A stretch of 64,000 bases of DNA from an uncultured Psychromonas sp. (GCF_947489755.1 NZ_CANLFB010000020.1:1-64000); one strand, 5' to 3'. Counted from the stretch's first letter, positions 27,902-37,519 are shown. The notes: a model not told the origin generated them from the sequence alone. Program-made: numbers and translations.

Positions 27902-29395
27902 ATGATAGAACAAAATTTTGCGGTTATTGGGACTTTTATCCTTTATCTAGCAATGATGATGGGTATTGGTTATTGGGCTTTCAGAAAGACCGTTAATTCT
28001 TCGGATTATTTTTTAGGTGGACGTCAATTAGGACCTTGGCCAACGGCTATATCTGCAGGAGCATCAGATATGAGTGGGTGGCTATTACTGGGTTTACCTG
28101 GTTATGCATTGGTTGCTGGTTATGGATCGTTCTGGCTTGCTGGTGGTTTATTAGTCGGTAGCTGGTTAAATTGGATAATATGTTCGAAACGTTTACGCAC
28201 TTATACCATTATTACTAATGACTCATTAACGTTACCAGATTATTTTGCACGCCGCTTTGAAGATAAAAGCAAACTATTACAAACTATTTCTGCTTTCTTC
28301 ATCCTGCTATTTTTCCTCTTTTATACTAGTGCAGGTTTAGTGGCTGGTGGTAAATTATTCCAAACTGTATTTGATCTTAACTATCAGTTAGCTGTGATTA
28401 TCGGTACTGTTTGTGTTGTGTCTTACACCTTATTTGGTGGTTTTTTAGCAGTATCTTGGACTGATTTAGTACAAGGGTTGTTGATGGCTGCTGCATTAAT
28501 GTTAGTGCCTATTCTTGCATTAGACGGTTCTATAAGTGATTTAACTGCGTCATTAGCAGCTAAAAATCCAGAGCTGTTGGATGCTTTTACTAATAATGAC
28601 GGTACGCCAATGAGTGTTATCGCAATTATTTCATTACTTGCATGGGGCTTAGGTTATTTTGGACAACCACATATCTTGGCGCGTTTTCAAGCTGCAAGTA
28701 GTAATAAATCATTAACAACAGCTCGTCGTATTTCGGTGATCTGGACAATGCTCTCAATCATTGGTGCTATTTTTGTTGGGTTAATCGGTATCACTTACGT
28801 AGATTCTCACTTAGGTGGTGTTTTAGAAGATAGCGAAACTATCTTTATGATCTTAGTGAATGGCATGTTCCACCCTGTGATCGCGGGTATCTTATTAGCG
28901 GCTATCCTTGCTGCAATAATGAGTACCGCTGATTCACAATTGCTTGTTTCATCTTCAGCATTAGCAGAGGACTTCTACAAGCAACATATCAATCCTGAAG
29001 CAAGCTCTGAAAAAGTCGTACTAGTCGGACGTTTAGGCGTAGTTGGTTTATCACTGATTGCATTAGCATTAGCGTTTAACCCAGAGAGTTCAGTGCTCGG
29101 CTTAGTATCGTATGCTTGGGCTGGTTTTGGTGCTGCATTTGGACCAGTTATTATCTTAAGCTTGTACTGGTCGCGTATGACTCGTTATGGCGCTTTAGCA
29201 GGAATCATTGTTGGTGGTGTGACTATTGTAGTTTGGAAGCAATTAACAGGCGGCTGGTTTGATGTTTATGAAATTGTACCAGGCATTATATTCGCATCAA
29301 TTGCGATTGTTGTGGTCAGTTTATTAACCAAAACACCAAGTCAAAGCATCTTAGCAAAACACCAAGAAATGAAAGATAAACTTTCAGTGTTATAA
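27902..29395 (+). CDS. putP: Sodium/proline symporter
   Basis: 497 residues from the ATG at 27902 with TAGGAG upstream; the in-frame GTG at 27881 is less likely. A sodium:solute symporter with about 13 membrane segments. The PutP pattern is GASDMSGWLLLGLPG near residue 45 and the family signature GYFGQPHILARF in the middle. AAIMSTADSQLLVSSS carries the Na-binding Ser/Thr region. Imports proline with Na+ for use as nutrient or osmolyte. Followed by a strong terminator; no putA nearby. Confidence 0.94.
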   Translation: MIEQNFAVIGTFILYLAMMMGIGYWAFRKTVNSSDYFLGGRQLGPWPTAISAGASDMSGWLLLGLPGYALVAGYGSFWLAGGLLVGSWLNWIICSKRLRTYTIITNDSLTLPDYFARRFEDKSKLLQTISAFFILLFFLFYTSAGLVAGGKLFQTVFDLNYQLAVIIGTVCVVSYTLFGGFLAVSWTDLVQGLLMAAALMLVPILALDGSISDLTASLAAKNPELLDAFTNNDGTPMSVIAIISLLAWGLGYFGQPHILARFQAASSNKSLTTARRISVIWTMLSIIGAIFVGLIGITYVDSHLGGVLEDSETIFMILVNGMFHPVIAGILLAAILAAIMSTADSQLLVSSSALAEDFYKQHINPEASSEKVVLVGRLGVVGLSLIALALAFNPESSVLGLVSYAWAGFGAAFGPVIILSLYWSRMTRYGALAGIIVGGVTIVVWKQLTGGWFDVYEIVPGIIFASIAIVVVSLLTKTPSQSILAKHQEMKDKLSVL

Positions 29396-29417
29396 ACTAA
29401 CTTTTCGTTTATTCCTA

Positions 29418-29452
29418 AAACCTCACTTAAGTCATTAAGTGAGGTTTTTTTA
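29418..29452 (+). terminator. Terminator of putP
   Basis: A perfect 13-bp stem AAACCTCACTTAA / TTAAGTGAGGTTT with loop GTCA is followed by TTTT. Confidence 0.93.
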
Positions 29453-29623
29453 TACCTATAAAAAGGTAATGTTAATAATCTTCTATTTCGATTTTTTATC
29501 CTATACTTCCATTCAATAGACTAATTTTAATAAATATTTTTTATTAATTAGCTAAAGTAAGCAATAAAAAAGCATCTTTAGTGGTCTGTTAGATATATTA
29601 ATTCAAAAAAGGTGGGACTAAAC

Positions 29624-30079
29624 ATGAAAAAGATATTTTCTCTTTTCCAAGTGATAGCATTAATGAGCTTTGCTTTGTTTCAAAGTGCGAATGCTGCTGA
29701 TGCTGTGTATACCAGCTACTTTAGTGATAAAGCGGCTGGTGGTTATGATGTTGTTGCTTACTTTACTGAAAATAAACCAGTAGAAGGTAGCAGTAAGTAT
29801 CAATTAGAATATAACGGAGCAGATTGGTATTTTTCGAGTGAAGCACATTTGACTTTATTTAAAAATAACCCTGAAAAATATGCGCCACAATACGGTGGTT
29901 ACTGTGCATGGGCGATGGCTAGCAATGAAACTGCTCCAGGTAAACCTGCCTTTTGGACAGTTTATAATGATAAACTATACTTAAATTATGATCAGTCTGT
30001 TCAAGATACATGGGTTGCTGATAAAGATGGTTTTATTAAAAAAGCTGACCTTAATTGGTCTACATTAGACAAGGAATAA
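29624..30079 (+). CDS. Secreted YHS-domain protein
   Basis: 151 residues from the ATG at 29624; an in-frame GTG at 29612 overlaps the AAGGTGGG ribosome-binding site. A clear Sec signal peptide ends in QSANAADA (about 23). The mature protein is one YHS domain: GYDVVAYFTENKPVEGS, then WYFSSEAHLTLFKNNPEKY and the GGYCAWAMA segment. The single Cys and the surrounding Tyr/His/Ser residues may bind a metal. Periplasmic. First gene of a five-gene unit: the next start is 2 bp after its stop. Role unknown. Confidence 0.85.
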   Translation: MKKIFSLFQVIALMSFALFQSANAADAVYTSYFSDKAAGGYDVVAYFTENKPVEGSSKYQLEYNGADWYFSSEAHLTLFKNNPEKYAPQYGGYCAWAMASNETAPGKPAFWTVYNDKLYLNYDQSVQDTWVADKDGFIKKADLNWSTLDKE

Positions 30080-30081
30080 AA

Positions 30082-30573
30082 ATGAGAGTATTACCTATTT
30101 TTAGTTGGGTTGTTGTGTTGTGGGTAGCAAAGGTTTTTGTATTATCGCTACCTTATAAGTTTACGTTACATCCAGACACACAACATATTTTTGGTACGAT
30201 TGGCGTATGGATGCAAGGTTTATTTGGTAATCCTATTGGAACCTTATTTGCAAATTATGGTTCTTATGCAGTAGGGACAGTGGAATTAATTACTTCAATC
30301 GTTTTATTAATACCTGCTTTATTTTGGGGATTGAAAAAAATTGGACTTTTACGATGCACACCAAGCCGTAGTTTGATGCATGCAATTGGTGGCTTAATGG
30401 CTTTTGGCGTGATGACGGGTGCGGCTTTCTTTCATCTATTTACACCATTAGGTATTGAAGTTATCCATGAAGGCCAAAGTGACGGCGGTAGTTTATTTTA
30501 TGCTGCAGTGTCTATCGTAATATTAGGATTTATCCTGTTTGTTACTAATTACCGTGACTATAAAAGTAAATAA
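30082..30573 (+). CDS. DoxX-like four-helix membrane protein
   Basis: 163 residues from the ATG at 30082 (AAGGAA upstream). Four membrane segments are visible (about 5-22, 50-78, 92-115, 138-156). The KFTLHPDTQHIFGTIG stretch and overall pattern resemble the DoxX/DUF417-like family. Such proteins often pair with redox or quinone partners. Located between the YHS protein and two ATP-grasp ligases in one operon. The family assignment is tentative and no function is claimed. Confidence 0.65.
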   Translation: MRVLPIFSWVVVLWVAKVFVLSLPYKFTLHPDTQHIFGTIGVWMQGLFGNPIGTLFANYGSYAVGTVELITSIVLLIPALFWGLKKIGLLRCTPSRSLMHAIGGLMAFGVMTGAAFFHLFTPLGIEVIHEGQSDGGSLFYAAVSIVILGFILFVTNYRDYKSK

Positions 30574-30591
30574 AATCAATAAGGTACAATT

Positions 30592-31440
30592 TTGCTAATA
30601 CGTATACTGCTAGTGCTTTCTTATATTCTATGGTGTTGTCGATTTCTGATTGCACCTTGGAAGTACTTTCAATTAAATGCCAATTATTTTAATCAGCATC
30701 GACATATTTTTTCTAAGCTAGATATGGATCTGCTCATACCTGAAAAATGGCGTTTAATGCAGTTCGTTGACCAAGGTGATGATCAAAATAATAAACAACC
30801 TGATGATTACCCTGTGTTTCTAAAACCTGAGTGGGGACAGAACTCACAGGGTGTTTGTCGTGTTGATAGTTTTGCAGACCTACAAGAGCATCGCCAACAT
30901 CGTGCAGAAAAAAGCCCTCGTTATTTGATACAAGCGGCAGCAAAAGGGAAGCGAGAATTTGAAATATTCTATATTCCAGGAGCGACCACTAATAAATCTT
31001 CTGCAATTATTTCAGTGACTGAAACCTGTAATAATAGTGATGACTTAATGCCAGTGAATGGTATTTATAATAGCGATACTTATTACCAATCTTGTATGCC
31101 GCATTTAAATGCAGAGCAACTACAAAAAATTGAATCATTATTCTCTAAAATTGGTAATTTCAAAATCGCCCGTTTTTGTGCGAGAGCAGACTCGTTACAA
31201 GCTTTGCTTGACGAACAGTTTTCTATTGTAGAAATTAATGTTTATGTACCGATGCCACTCATACTCTTAACGAAAGAGATGAGCTTAAAATCCAAACTTA
31301 AGTTTGTATTTTCAGGTATGAAACAATTATCGTTAGTAACAAAAGATATTCCCGCTTCACAACCGGTTAAGTCTATCTTCTTTCAAAAATTACAATCAGC
31401 TCGGTTATTAAAATCGAATATAAAAAATGAGCTCTCTTAA
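30592..31440 (+). CDS. ATP-grasp-fold ligase-like protein (first of pair)
   Basis: 282 residues, starting at TTG (30592) 18 bp after the membrane gene, with AAGG upstream. A hydrophobic N-terminus (about 3-20) precedes an ATP-grasp-like core. YPVFLKPEWGQNSQGV resembles the nucleotide-binding Lys/Gly loop of D-Ala-D-Ala ligase relatives, KREFEIFYIPG the middle strand, and SIVEINVYVPMP the Mg-binding Glu/Asn strand. Several motifs are weaker than in classic members. Substrate unknown; probably activates a carboxylate for amide or ester formation. Stop overlaps the next start by one base. Confidence 0.65.
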   Translation: MLIRILLVLSYILWCCRFLIAPWKYFQLNANYFNQHRHIFSKLDMDLLIPEKWRLMQFVDQGDDQNNKQPDDYPVFLKPEWGQNSQGVCRVDSFADLQEHRQHRAEKSPRYLIQAAAKGKREFEIFYIPGATTNKSSAIISVTETCNNSDDLMPVNGIYNSDTYYQSCMPHLNAEQLQKIESLFSKIGNFKIARFCARADSLQALLDEQFSIVEINVYVPMPLILLTKEMSLKSKLKFVFSGMKQLSLVTKDIPASQPVKSIFFQKLQSARLLKSNIKNELS

Positions 31441-32345
31441 TGAACATAAAAAAAATAATATATGCATGGATCAGTAAAAAATTTATGGGTGGTTGTAGTA
31501 ACTACAATAGCTTAGAAGTTCGTAGAAGTTGTCGTAGTAAAGAACAAGCTCGCGACAAGTTTAAGTCTGGTGGTATTCCTCACGCTCAAGGTTTAATTTT
31601 CTTAAACCCTTTTGCTGCTATTCGTTTTGCTAAACAGCATGGTTTTCCTTTAGTGATTAAACCTAATGTGAGTGGTTTTTCTCGTGGTAGCCATTTCCCG
31701 ATTCGAGATTATAAAGAATTATGGAAAGCGATTTTCTTAGCGAAACTTTGGTGGCCATTTACGGTTGTTGAGCAATTCCTAGAAGGTAATAACTACCGCG
31801 TCGTTGTGGCAAATGGAGAAATAGTGTCTGTATTACAACGCTATGCTCCTGCTGTAAAAGGCGATGGTACTTCAACAATTCGTGAATTGATGTTGAAAGA
31901 AAATACGATTCGTGAAGAAATGAAGTTATATCCGGTCATTTATCCATTAAAAGAAAGTGCACAAACGAAAGCATTCTTAGCGAAACAAGGTTTAAATTTT
32001 GAGTCTGTGCTTAAAGCAGAGCAACGTGTGACCTTATTTTACCGTATCTCTTTAGCGCCCGGTGGTGTGGTTGAAGTGATTAATAAACAGTTGTTACCAG
32101 AAGTTAACAATGCACTATTTAAAAATGTACTGAATTTATTTGATGCGAATATTCTAGGCATTGATGTTATTTTGGAAAAAGGCATCGAGTTCGATTATCG
32201 CGATCAAAAGTGTATTTTCCTTGAAGTTAATTCTCGCCCGTATTTAAAAATGCATGCGTATCCTCGTTATGGTGAAGCTGAAGATTTAAGTGATGATTTT
32301 AACCAATTAGATGCGTTAGATATCAAACAGTCAGATACCTTCTAA
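31440..32345 (+). CDS. ATP-grasp ligase, cyanophycin-synthetase/RimK-like (second of pair)
   Basis: 301 residues. Canonical ATP-grasp features: an N-terminal SKEQARDKFKSGGIPHAQG preATP segment, FPLVIKPNVSGFSRG (ATP lysine and loop), and TVVEQFLEGNNYRVVVANG followed by APAVKGDGTSTIREL as in cyanophycin synthetase. The Mg-binding strand KCIFLEVNSRP is near the C-terminus. Predicted to form an amide bond by acyl-phosphate activation. Start overlaps the previous stop (TAATG) and its stop abuts the MFS gene, so all are coupled. Product unknown. Confidence 0.8.
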   Translation: MNIKKIIYAWISKKFMGGCSNYNSLEVRRSCRSKEQARDKFKSGGIPHAQGLIFLNPFAAIRFAKQHGFPLVIKPNVSGFSRGSHFPIRDYKELWKAIFLAKLWWPFTVVEQFLEGNNYRVVVANGEIVSVLQRYAPAVKGDGTSTIRELMLKENTIREEMKLYPVIYPLKESAQTKAFLAKQGLNFESVLKAEQRVTLFYRISLAPGGVVEVINKQLLPEVNNALFKNVLNLFDANILGIDVILEKGIEFDYRDQKCIFLEVNSRPYLKMHAYPRYGEAEDLSDDFNQLDALDIKQSDTF

Positions 32346-33524
32346 GTGTCAGGTTTAACTCGTACCTTTTATCTATTTACAGGTTTTCATTCTTTCCTAT
32401 TAGGGTTATTGCCTTTATTTATTGCCGTTATTTTATGGGATAAAGGCTTAACCATTAGTCATATCTCTTATGTTATTGCGCTGACTGCAGCAGGGTTTGT
32501 TGCTGCATTATATTATTGGGATCGCCTTCGAGCGACTCATAGTTGGCGTAAGTTAATAAGCTTATCGTTTATTTTTCAAAGTGTCTTTGTGTTGTTATTA
32601 GTCTGGGATAATCAACTCGCTCTAGTGACCATTGGCGCCTTAATTAACGGTGCTGCAGGTTGTTTTTATTGGTCAACACAACGTCTCTTATTTCAAGCCA
32701 TCACTGAAGATAAAAATACAGGTAATACTTTCGGAAACTTCCAGATATTAGTCGTCTTTGCGTTAAAAATAGGGGTATTAGTCGGTAGTTACCTTTTAGG
32801 CATAGAATATTTTATTAGCTTACTTGCTCTATCTTTATTGCTGTCTTTGTTAGGGTTTAGTCTGGTTAATAAAAGCTTACAAGGAAAAAGTGAGTTATAC
32901 GATTTAAAGCAAGTACCAGCCTTTAGTTTAAAGCAAATTATTGGGTTTAAGGATTCACATCATTCAGTGATGATTTTTACTGTTGATGGTTTATTTTTGT
33001 TTTTAGAAAGTTATTTTTGGATGCTAACAATCTACATGCTGACACAGGAAAACGTGATGCAATTAGGGTTGATTTTAATTGCACTTAGTATTTTATTAGC
33101 GTTGATTTTCTTTTTTATAAAGAAACAAATTGATCGCATTAATGCGCAGATTATTTATAGCATAGCAGTGATTGGGTATGCTTGTTCATGGTTGTTCCGC
33201 GCCCAGTTAAATGAGGAGTCGAGTACGGTTATGTTATACAGTGGTTTGTTATTGATTGCTTTTTTGAGTAATTTTTTTAGATTGGCTTTCAATAAACGCT
33301 TTTATGATATTGCTCGTCGTGAACAACCGACACGTTACATTATTTGTAAAAGTTATTACTCACAATTTATGTTGATTCTATTGTTTAGTGTTATTGGATT
33401 TTTTACTGTATCAACAGGGCAAGCATTACAGCAATTACAGGTCTTATATTACTTATGTATTCCGCTTGTTTTCATCTATTTTGTTTATGGTAATAAATAC
33501 TCTCATCAATCATCACATGCGTAA
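32346..33524 (+). CDS. MFS-type transporter of the ATP-grasp operon
   Basis: 392 residues with 11-12 membrane segments. The loop after segment two contains DRLRATHSWRKLI, resembling the MFS loop 2-3 basic motif. It begins with GTG directly after the preceding stop, with no clear ribosome-binding site, so translation is probably coupled. Last gene of the operon; a terminator follows. Likely exports the product of the two ligases. Substrate unknown. Confidence 0.75.
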   Translation: MSGLTRTFYLFTGFHSFLLGLLPLFIAVILWDKGLTISHISYVIALTAAGFVAALYYWDRLRATHSWRKLISLSFIFQSVFVLLLVWDNQLALVTIGALINGAAGCFYWSTQRLLFQAITEDKNTGNTFGNFQILVVFALKIGVLVGSYLLGIEYFISLLALSLLLSLLGFSLVNKSLQGKSELYDLKQVPAFSLKQIIGFKDSHHSVMIFTVDGLFLFLESYFWMLTIYMLTQENVMQLGLILIALSILLALIFFFIKKQIDRINAQIIYSIAVIGYACSWLFRAQLNEESSTVMLYSGLLLIAFLSNFFRLAFNKRFYDIARREQPTRYIICKSYYSQFMLILLFSVIGFFTVSTGQALQQLQVLYYLCIPLVFIYFVYGNKYSHQSSHA

Positions 33525-33553
33525 CAAATACCTATAGCTAAAGATCACTAACA

Positions 33554-33580
33554 AAAACGCCAGCAAGAAGCTGGCGTTTT
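33554..33580. terminator. Bidirectional terminator after the ATP-grasp operon
   Basis: A perfect 11-bp stem AAAACGCCAGC / GCTGGCGTTTT with loop AAGAA, between the convergent MFS and dapB genes. Confidence 0.88.
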
Positions 33581-33627
33581 ACTAGCTAGAATTACTAACA
33601 ATGTATTGTTAATAATCTATTAACTCA

Positions 33628-34359
33628 TTAATCCATCAAATATTCTAAACCGTAAACTAACTCAGTACGTTTGACGACTTCTTTACAGGCTAAACAAATA
33701 CCTGGCATAAATGATTCGCGATGTTGCGAGTTATGCTCAATTTTTAGGGTTTCACTTAACCCACCAAAGAACACAGTTTGCTGAGCTACAACACCCGGTA
33801 AACGGATTGAATGTAATTTAACACCATTTAATTCTGCACCACGAGCACCTTCAATTAACTCTTTGTCATTACAAGGTGTGGCCGCTTTAGTACGTGCTGC
33901 TGCAATTAACTCAGCGGTACGAATACCAGTACCTGAAGGGCTTTCTTCTTTCTGTGGGCTATGTGCTTCAATGACTTCTACATCAGGTAAGTATTTTGCA
34001 GCTTGTACTGCAAATTTCATCATTAATACGGCACCCACTGAGAAGTTAGGGGCAATTAACCCGCCTAGCTTTTTCTCTTTAGCAAGTGCTTGTAATTCTT
34101 CTACTTGTTGCTCTAAAAAACCACTGGTACCAATAACAGGGCAAGCACCTGCATTAAGGATAGTTTGTGTGTTATTAAACCCAGCAGAGGCAGCGGTTAA
34201 ATCAACAACAACCTGTGCGCCTGTTTGTTTAATTAAGGCCGCTAAATCATCACCAAAATCACAAGCACCGACTAACTCTAACTCACCGTCATTATTAACG
34301 GCTTTAACGGCTTCTCCGCCCATACGACCTTTTGCGCCGTTTACAATTACTTTAACCAT
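33628..34359 (-). CDS. dapB: 4-hydroxy-tetrahydrodipicolinate reductase
   Basis: 243 residues, shorter than E. coli DapB (about 273). The NAD(P)-binding start is VNGAKGRMGGEA. APNFSVGAVLMM and the PSGTG loop (141-145) identify the family. The catalytic motif normally written HHRHK appears as HSPQK: the first His (133) and the Lys (137) are kept, but the second His is Ser. Acts in lysine and diaminopimelate synthesis. No second dapB is in the window. Upstream of DUF2956 in reverse order with a 19-bp gap. Confidence 0.92.
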   Translation of the reverse strand: MVKVIVNGAKGRMGGEAVKAVNNDGELELVGACDFGDDLAALIKQTGAQVVVDLTAASAGFNNTQTILNAGACPVIGTSGFLEQQVEELQALAKEKKLGGLIAPNFSVGAVLMMKFAVQAAKYLPDVEVIEAHSPQKEESPSGTGIRTAELIAAARTKAATPCNDKELIEGARGAELNGVKLHSIRLPGVVAQQTVFFGGLSETLKIEHNSQHRESFMPGICLACKEVVKRTELVYGLEYLMD

Positions 34360-34378
34360 GTTTATTCCTTTACTTCAT

Positions 34379-34705
34379 TTATAAATTTAAAAAATGGTAG
34401 CCAATAAATCCAATCCAGCTCAACACAAGTAGTGTCCAAGGTAGGAAGTGGCTGTTAGATTTATTGTTGCTAATACTTATTTCTGGGTCTGTCTCAATGA
34501 CAGGTGCTTTCTTCTTTTTAGCTTTATCTGCTTCACGTTGTTTGCTCTTTGCGAGTTTTTTATGTTCAGCGATGCCTTTTTGAATACCTAATGCAATCAA
34601 TCGAGTTTGTTCTTTGGTTTGCCCTGGCTTTTGCACTTTTTTTGCCATGGCGAGTGCTTCATCTTGAGTTTCTTGCGATACGATAGATTTGTGATGTTTA
34701 GCCAT
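34379..34705 (-). CDS. DUF2956 family protein
   Basis: 108 residues. The N-terminal conserved DUF2956 part contains SQETQDEALAMAKKVQKPGQ and KEQTRLIALGIQKGI. A Lys-rich stretch (about 50-70) follows, and one C-terminal membrane segment PWTLLVLSWIGFIGYHFL. A small membrane-anchored protein of unknown role. Same strand as dapB, 19 bp upstream of it, possibly cotranscribed. Confidence 0.85.
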   Translation of the reverse strand: MAKHHKSIVSQETQDEALAMAKKVQKPGQTKEQTRLIALGIQKGIAEHKKLAKSKQREADKAKKKKAPVIETDPEISISNNKSNSHFLPWTLLVLSWIGFIGYHFLNL

Positions 34706-34767
34706 TTGATATCTTCTGTATTGAGAACGTGAATGATCTTTTTAGCTGAGTTCTCTCTTTTAAACGC

Positions 34768-34983
34768 TTAATTGCTTTCTTGCGCTTTACTCGAGCGTTT
34801 AATTGCTTTTTTGCCGACATTGTCTAAAAATTTTTCAGGGTCATCATATTGATATTTCACTAAATGCTCTACTAGTTGCTTGGTGATTAATTGAGTTTCA
34901 GTAATTTCTTCTCTACTTCTACCGCAGCCGCCACAACGATCTTCATTACTTGTACAGTCGCCTGTGCATGGACTAAATTTCAT
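34768..34983 (-). CDS. DUF1289 small cysteine-rich protein
   Basis: 71 residues. DUF1289 cysteine pattern: SPCTGDCTSNEDRCGGCGRSREEI, with C6, C10, C17, C20 spacing close to the paralogue at 7322. A C-terminal basic tail follows. Probable metal- or cluster-binding small protein of unknown function. Same strand as DUF2956, 62 bp upstream. Confidence 0.85.
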   Translation of the reverse strand: MKFSPCTGDCTSNEDRCGGCGRSREEITETQLITKQLVEHLVKYQYDDPEKFLDNVGKKAIKRSSKAQESN

Positions 34984-35176
34984 TTAATGTATCCTATTTC
35001 TTTCATACTAAATTATTTGATTATTATACTAATTCTTTACATCCATATATTTTTTAGCATCTATAATGGTTTCTTTACTTATCTAAATACATCAAACTGT
35101 ATAGTTATTTAGATAATTATTAATATTCGCATTAACAAACTAGATATATATTCTAGCAATTTTAGAGAGCCGCTTC

Positions 35177-37519
35177 ATGACTTTTAAAGCATTAATTATA
35201 TTACTGTGCAGTGTACTTATTAGTGCTTGTTCCGATACTGAAGATCAACTCACCGAAGATTATGGTAAAGACCAAGCTCGGCCTAGACAATTATCAATAG
35301 ATGACTTGTTGGCAAAGGAGTATCGAGATCAAGTTATGCCGATTCTTGAGAAGCGTTGTGTAGTTTGCCATGGTTGTTACGATGCGCCTTGCCAGTTAAA
35401 GTTATCTTCGCCTGAAGGCATTGATCGTGGTGCGAGTAAAGCGCAAGTTTATAATGGCCAACGATTATTAGGTGCAACACCTTCTCGTTTATTTATTGAT
35501 GCTCACGATACGACGAAATGGCGTGAAAAAGGGTTCTCATCCGTATTGAACGAGCGAGACCAAACCATGCTCGCTAATTTACAAGGCAGCATAATGTATA
35601 AATTGCTGTTACAAAAAGAAAATAATCCTGAATTGCAAGGTATTTTACCGGAAGAGTTTAATTACTCCTTAGATCGTCAAGATCAATGCCCAGATATTAA
35701 TGAATTAGATGATTATCAAGAAGATTTTCCATTAGGCGGCATGCCATACGGGTTACCTAATTTAAGTAACCATGAATTTAAAACATTAGAAGCATGGATT
35801 GCTAAAGGTGCGCCGATGTCGGAGCCATTACCTTTGTCAGAGGAAACATCAAAACTAGTTGCCCATTGGGAACAAAAATTAAATGGAGATTCGCTTAAAG
35901 AACAGCTAGTGAATCGTTATATTTATGAGCACCTTTTTATTGGCCATATTTATTTTGATGCATTGCCTATCAGCACAGATACACCTCCTCGATTCTTTAA
36001 ATTAGTCCGTTCATCAACGCCACCAGGTGAACCACTAAAAATAATCCCAACACGCCGTCCTTACGATGATCCTAAAGTCGAGCGTGTTTATTATCGTTTA
36101 ATGCTAGATCGTGCAACAACATTAGCAAAAACGAACTTACCTTATGTGTTTAATGAGCAGCGTGAACAATTATGGGATAAATTATTTTATAACGCAGACT
36201 TTACGATCGGGACGTTACCTGATTATAAAGACTTTAATCCTTTCATCGTGTTTAAAGACATCCCAACCAGCGCGCGCTATCAATTTATGTTGAAAGAGGC
36301 TTACTTCACGATCAGCGGCTTTATCAAAGGGCCTGTTTGTCGTGGGCAAGTCGCCGTAAATGTTATTAACGATAAATTTTGGGTGTTTTTTGTGGAGCCA
36401 GATTCTACAAGTAATGCAGATGTGGATCGTTTTGTTTACGAGCAAGCTAATAATTTAAGACTACCAGCAGAATCAAGTAGTAATAATCTATCTGTTATCG
36501 AATGGCTTTCTTATGCCAAAGGCAGTCGTCAGTATGTGAAAGCAAAAAGTGATTATATTAAGCGCTTTATGAATCATGACACAGGTTTAAACCTGACTAA
36601 TATTTGGTCTGGTAATGAAAATGCGGCGTTAACGGTTTTTAGGCATATCGATAGTGCTACGGTTGTAAAAGGTGCCTTAGGTAAACAACCGAAAACCGCT
36701 TGGTTAATTGATTATCCAATTCTAGAGCGAATTCATTATCTATTGGTGGCGGGGTTCGATGTTTATGGCAATGTCGGACATCAAGTAACGACTCGTTTAT
36801 ACATGGACTTTTTGCGTATTGAGTCAGAAACTAACTTTATCTCTTTTATACCCAATGAATTTAGAAAGCCCGTATTAGCGAGTTGGTACTTAGGGGCAAC
36901 TAAAGAATTAAGTACATACTTGAATGATAAGAACCTGATGCATGCTCGCCCATCAGGTATTAAATATCAAACCGACTCACCAAAAGAAGAATTATTAAAT
37001 CGTTTAAAACATTATGTTTATACACAACCGATGTTGAAGGTAAAAAACAATCAATATCGAGTACCTGAACAAGATCTTGAGCTAAAGCGATTGAATAACT
37101 TAGATAATCCTGTCGTTGTTGCATTGCCTCAAGTTTCTTTTATCATTATTGAAGATAAAAAGAGCGATGATAGGGCGTATACATTGATACGACATAATGC
37201 GCACAAAAATGTTTCTAGTTTGCTCAATGAAGAAGCGAACCGTGCGATTACTGAAGATACAGCGGAAGTCTTTAAAGGCTTTTTAGGCACTTATCCTGGG
37301 CTTATTTTTAAAGTGTCTGCTGTTGATAAAAGGGATTTTGTTAGCCTCTTTTTACAAGCGAATGATCCACAAAAATTCCAAGATTTAATCACTCGATATG
37401 GCGTAAGACGTAGTGATAATAAGTTTTGGGAAGTCAGTGACCATTTGCATGATTTATACTTGCAACAAGATCCAATCGAATATGGATTATTTGATTATAA
37501 TCGATTAATTAATCGTTAA
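35177..37519 (+). CDS. cti: Periplasmic fatty acid cis/trans isomerase
   Basis: 780 residues, the usual length of Cti. A lipoprotein-type signal ends LISAC with Cys18 probably lipidated. The c-type haem motif CVVCH follows at about 62-66 in EKRCVVCHGC, with the Cti family hallmark GATPSRLFIDAH. Converts cis-unsaturated membrane fatty acids to trans, reducing fluidity under solvent or temperature stress. Plausible in a cold-marine bacterium. Monocistronic. Confidence 0.93.
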   Translation: MTFKALIILLCSVLISACSDTEDQLTEDYGKDQARPRQLSIDDLLAKEYRDQVMPILEKRCVVCHGCYDAPCQLKLSSPEGIDRGASKAQVYNGQRLLGATPSRLFIDAHDTTKWREKGFSSVLNERDQTMLANLQGSIMYKLLLQKENNPELQGILPEEFNYSLDRQDQCPDINELDDYQEDFPLGGMPYGLPNLSNHEFKTLEAWIAKGAPMSEPLPLSEETSKLVAHWEQKLNGDSLKEQLVNRYIYEHLFIGHIYFDALPISTDTPPRFFKLVRSSTPPGEPLKIIPTRRPYDDPKVERVYYRLMLDRATTLAKTNLPYVFNEQREQLWDKLFYNADFTIGTLPDYKDFNPFIVFKDIPTSARYQFMLKEAYFTISGFIKGPVCRGQVAVNVINDKFWVFFVEPDSTSNADVDRFVYEQANNLRLPAESSSNNLSVIEWLSYAKGSRQYVKAKSDYIKRFMNHDTGLNLTNIWSGNENAALTVFRHIDSATVVKGALGKQPKTAWLIDYPILERIHYLLVAGFDVYGNVGHQVTTRLYMDFLRIESETNFISFIPNEFRKPVLASWYLGATKELSTYLNDKNLMHARPSGIKYQTDSPKEELLNRLKHYVYTQPMLKVKNNQYRVPEQDLELKRLNNLDNPVVVALPQVSFIIIEDKKSDDRAYTLIRHNAHKNVSSLLNEEANRAITEDTAEVFKGFLGTYPGLIFKVSAVDKRDFVSLFLQANDPQKFQDLITRYGVRRSDNKFWEVSDHLHDLYLQQDPIEYGLFDYNRLINR

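Noticed and set aside
33863-34384. 173-codon plus-strand ORF opposite dapB
   Set aside because: Antisense shadow of a clear dapB; no motif of its own.
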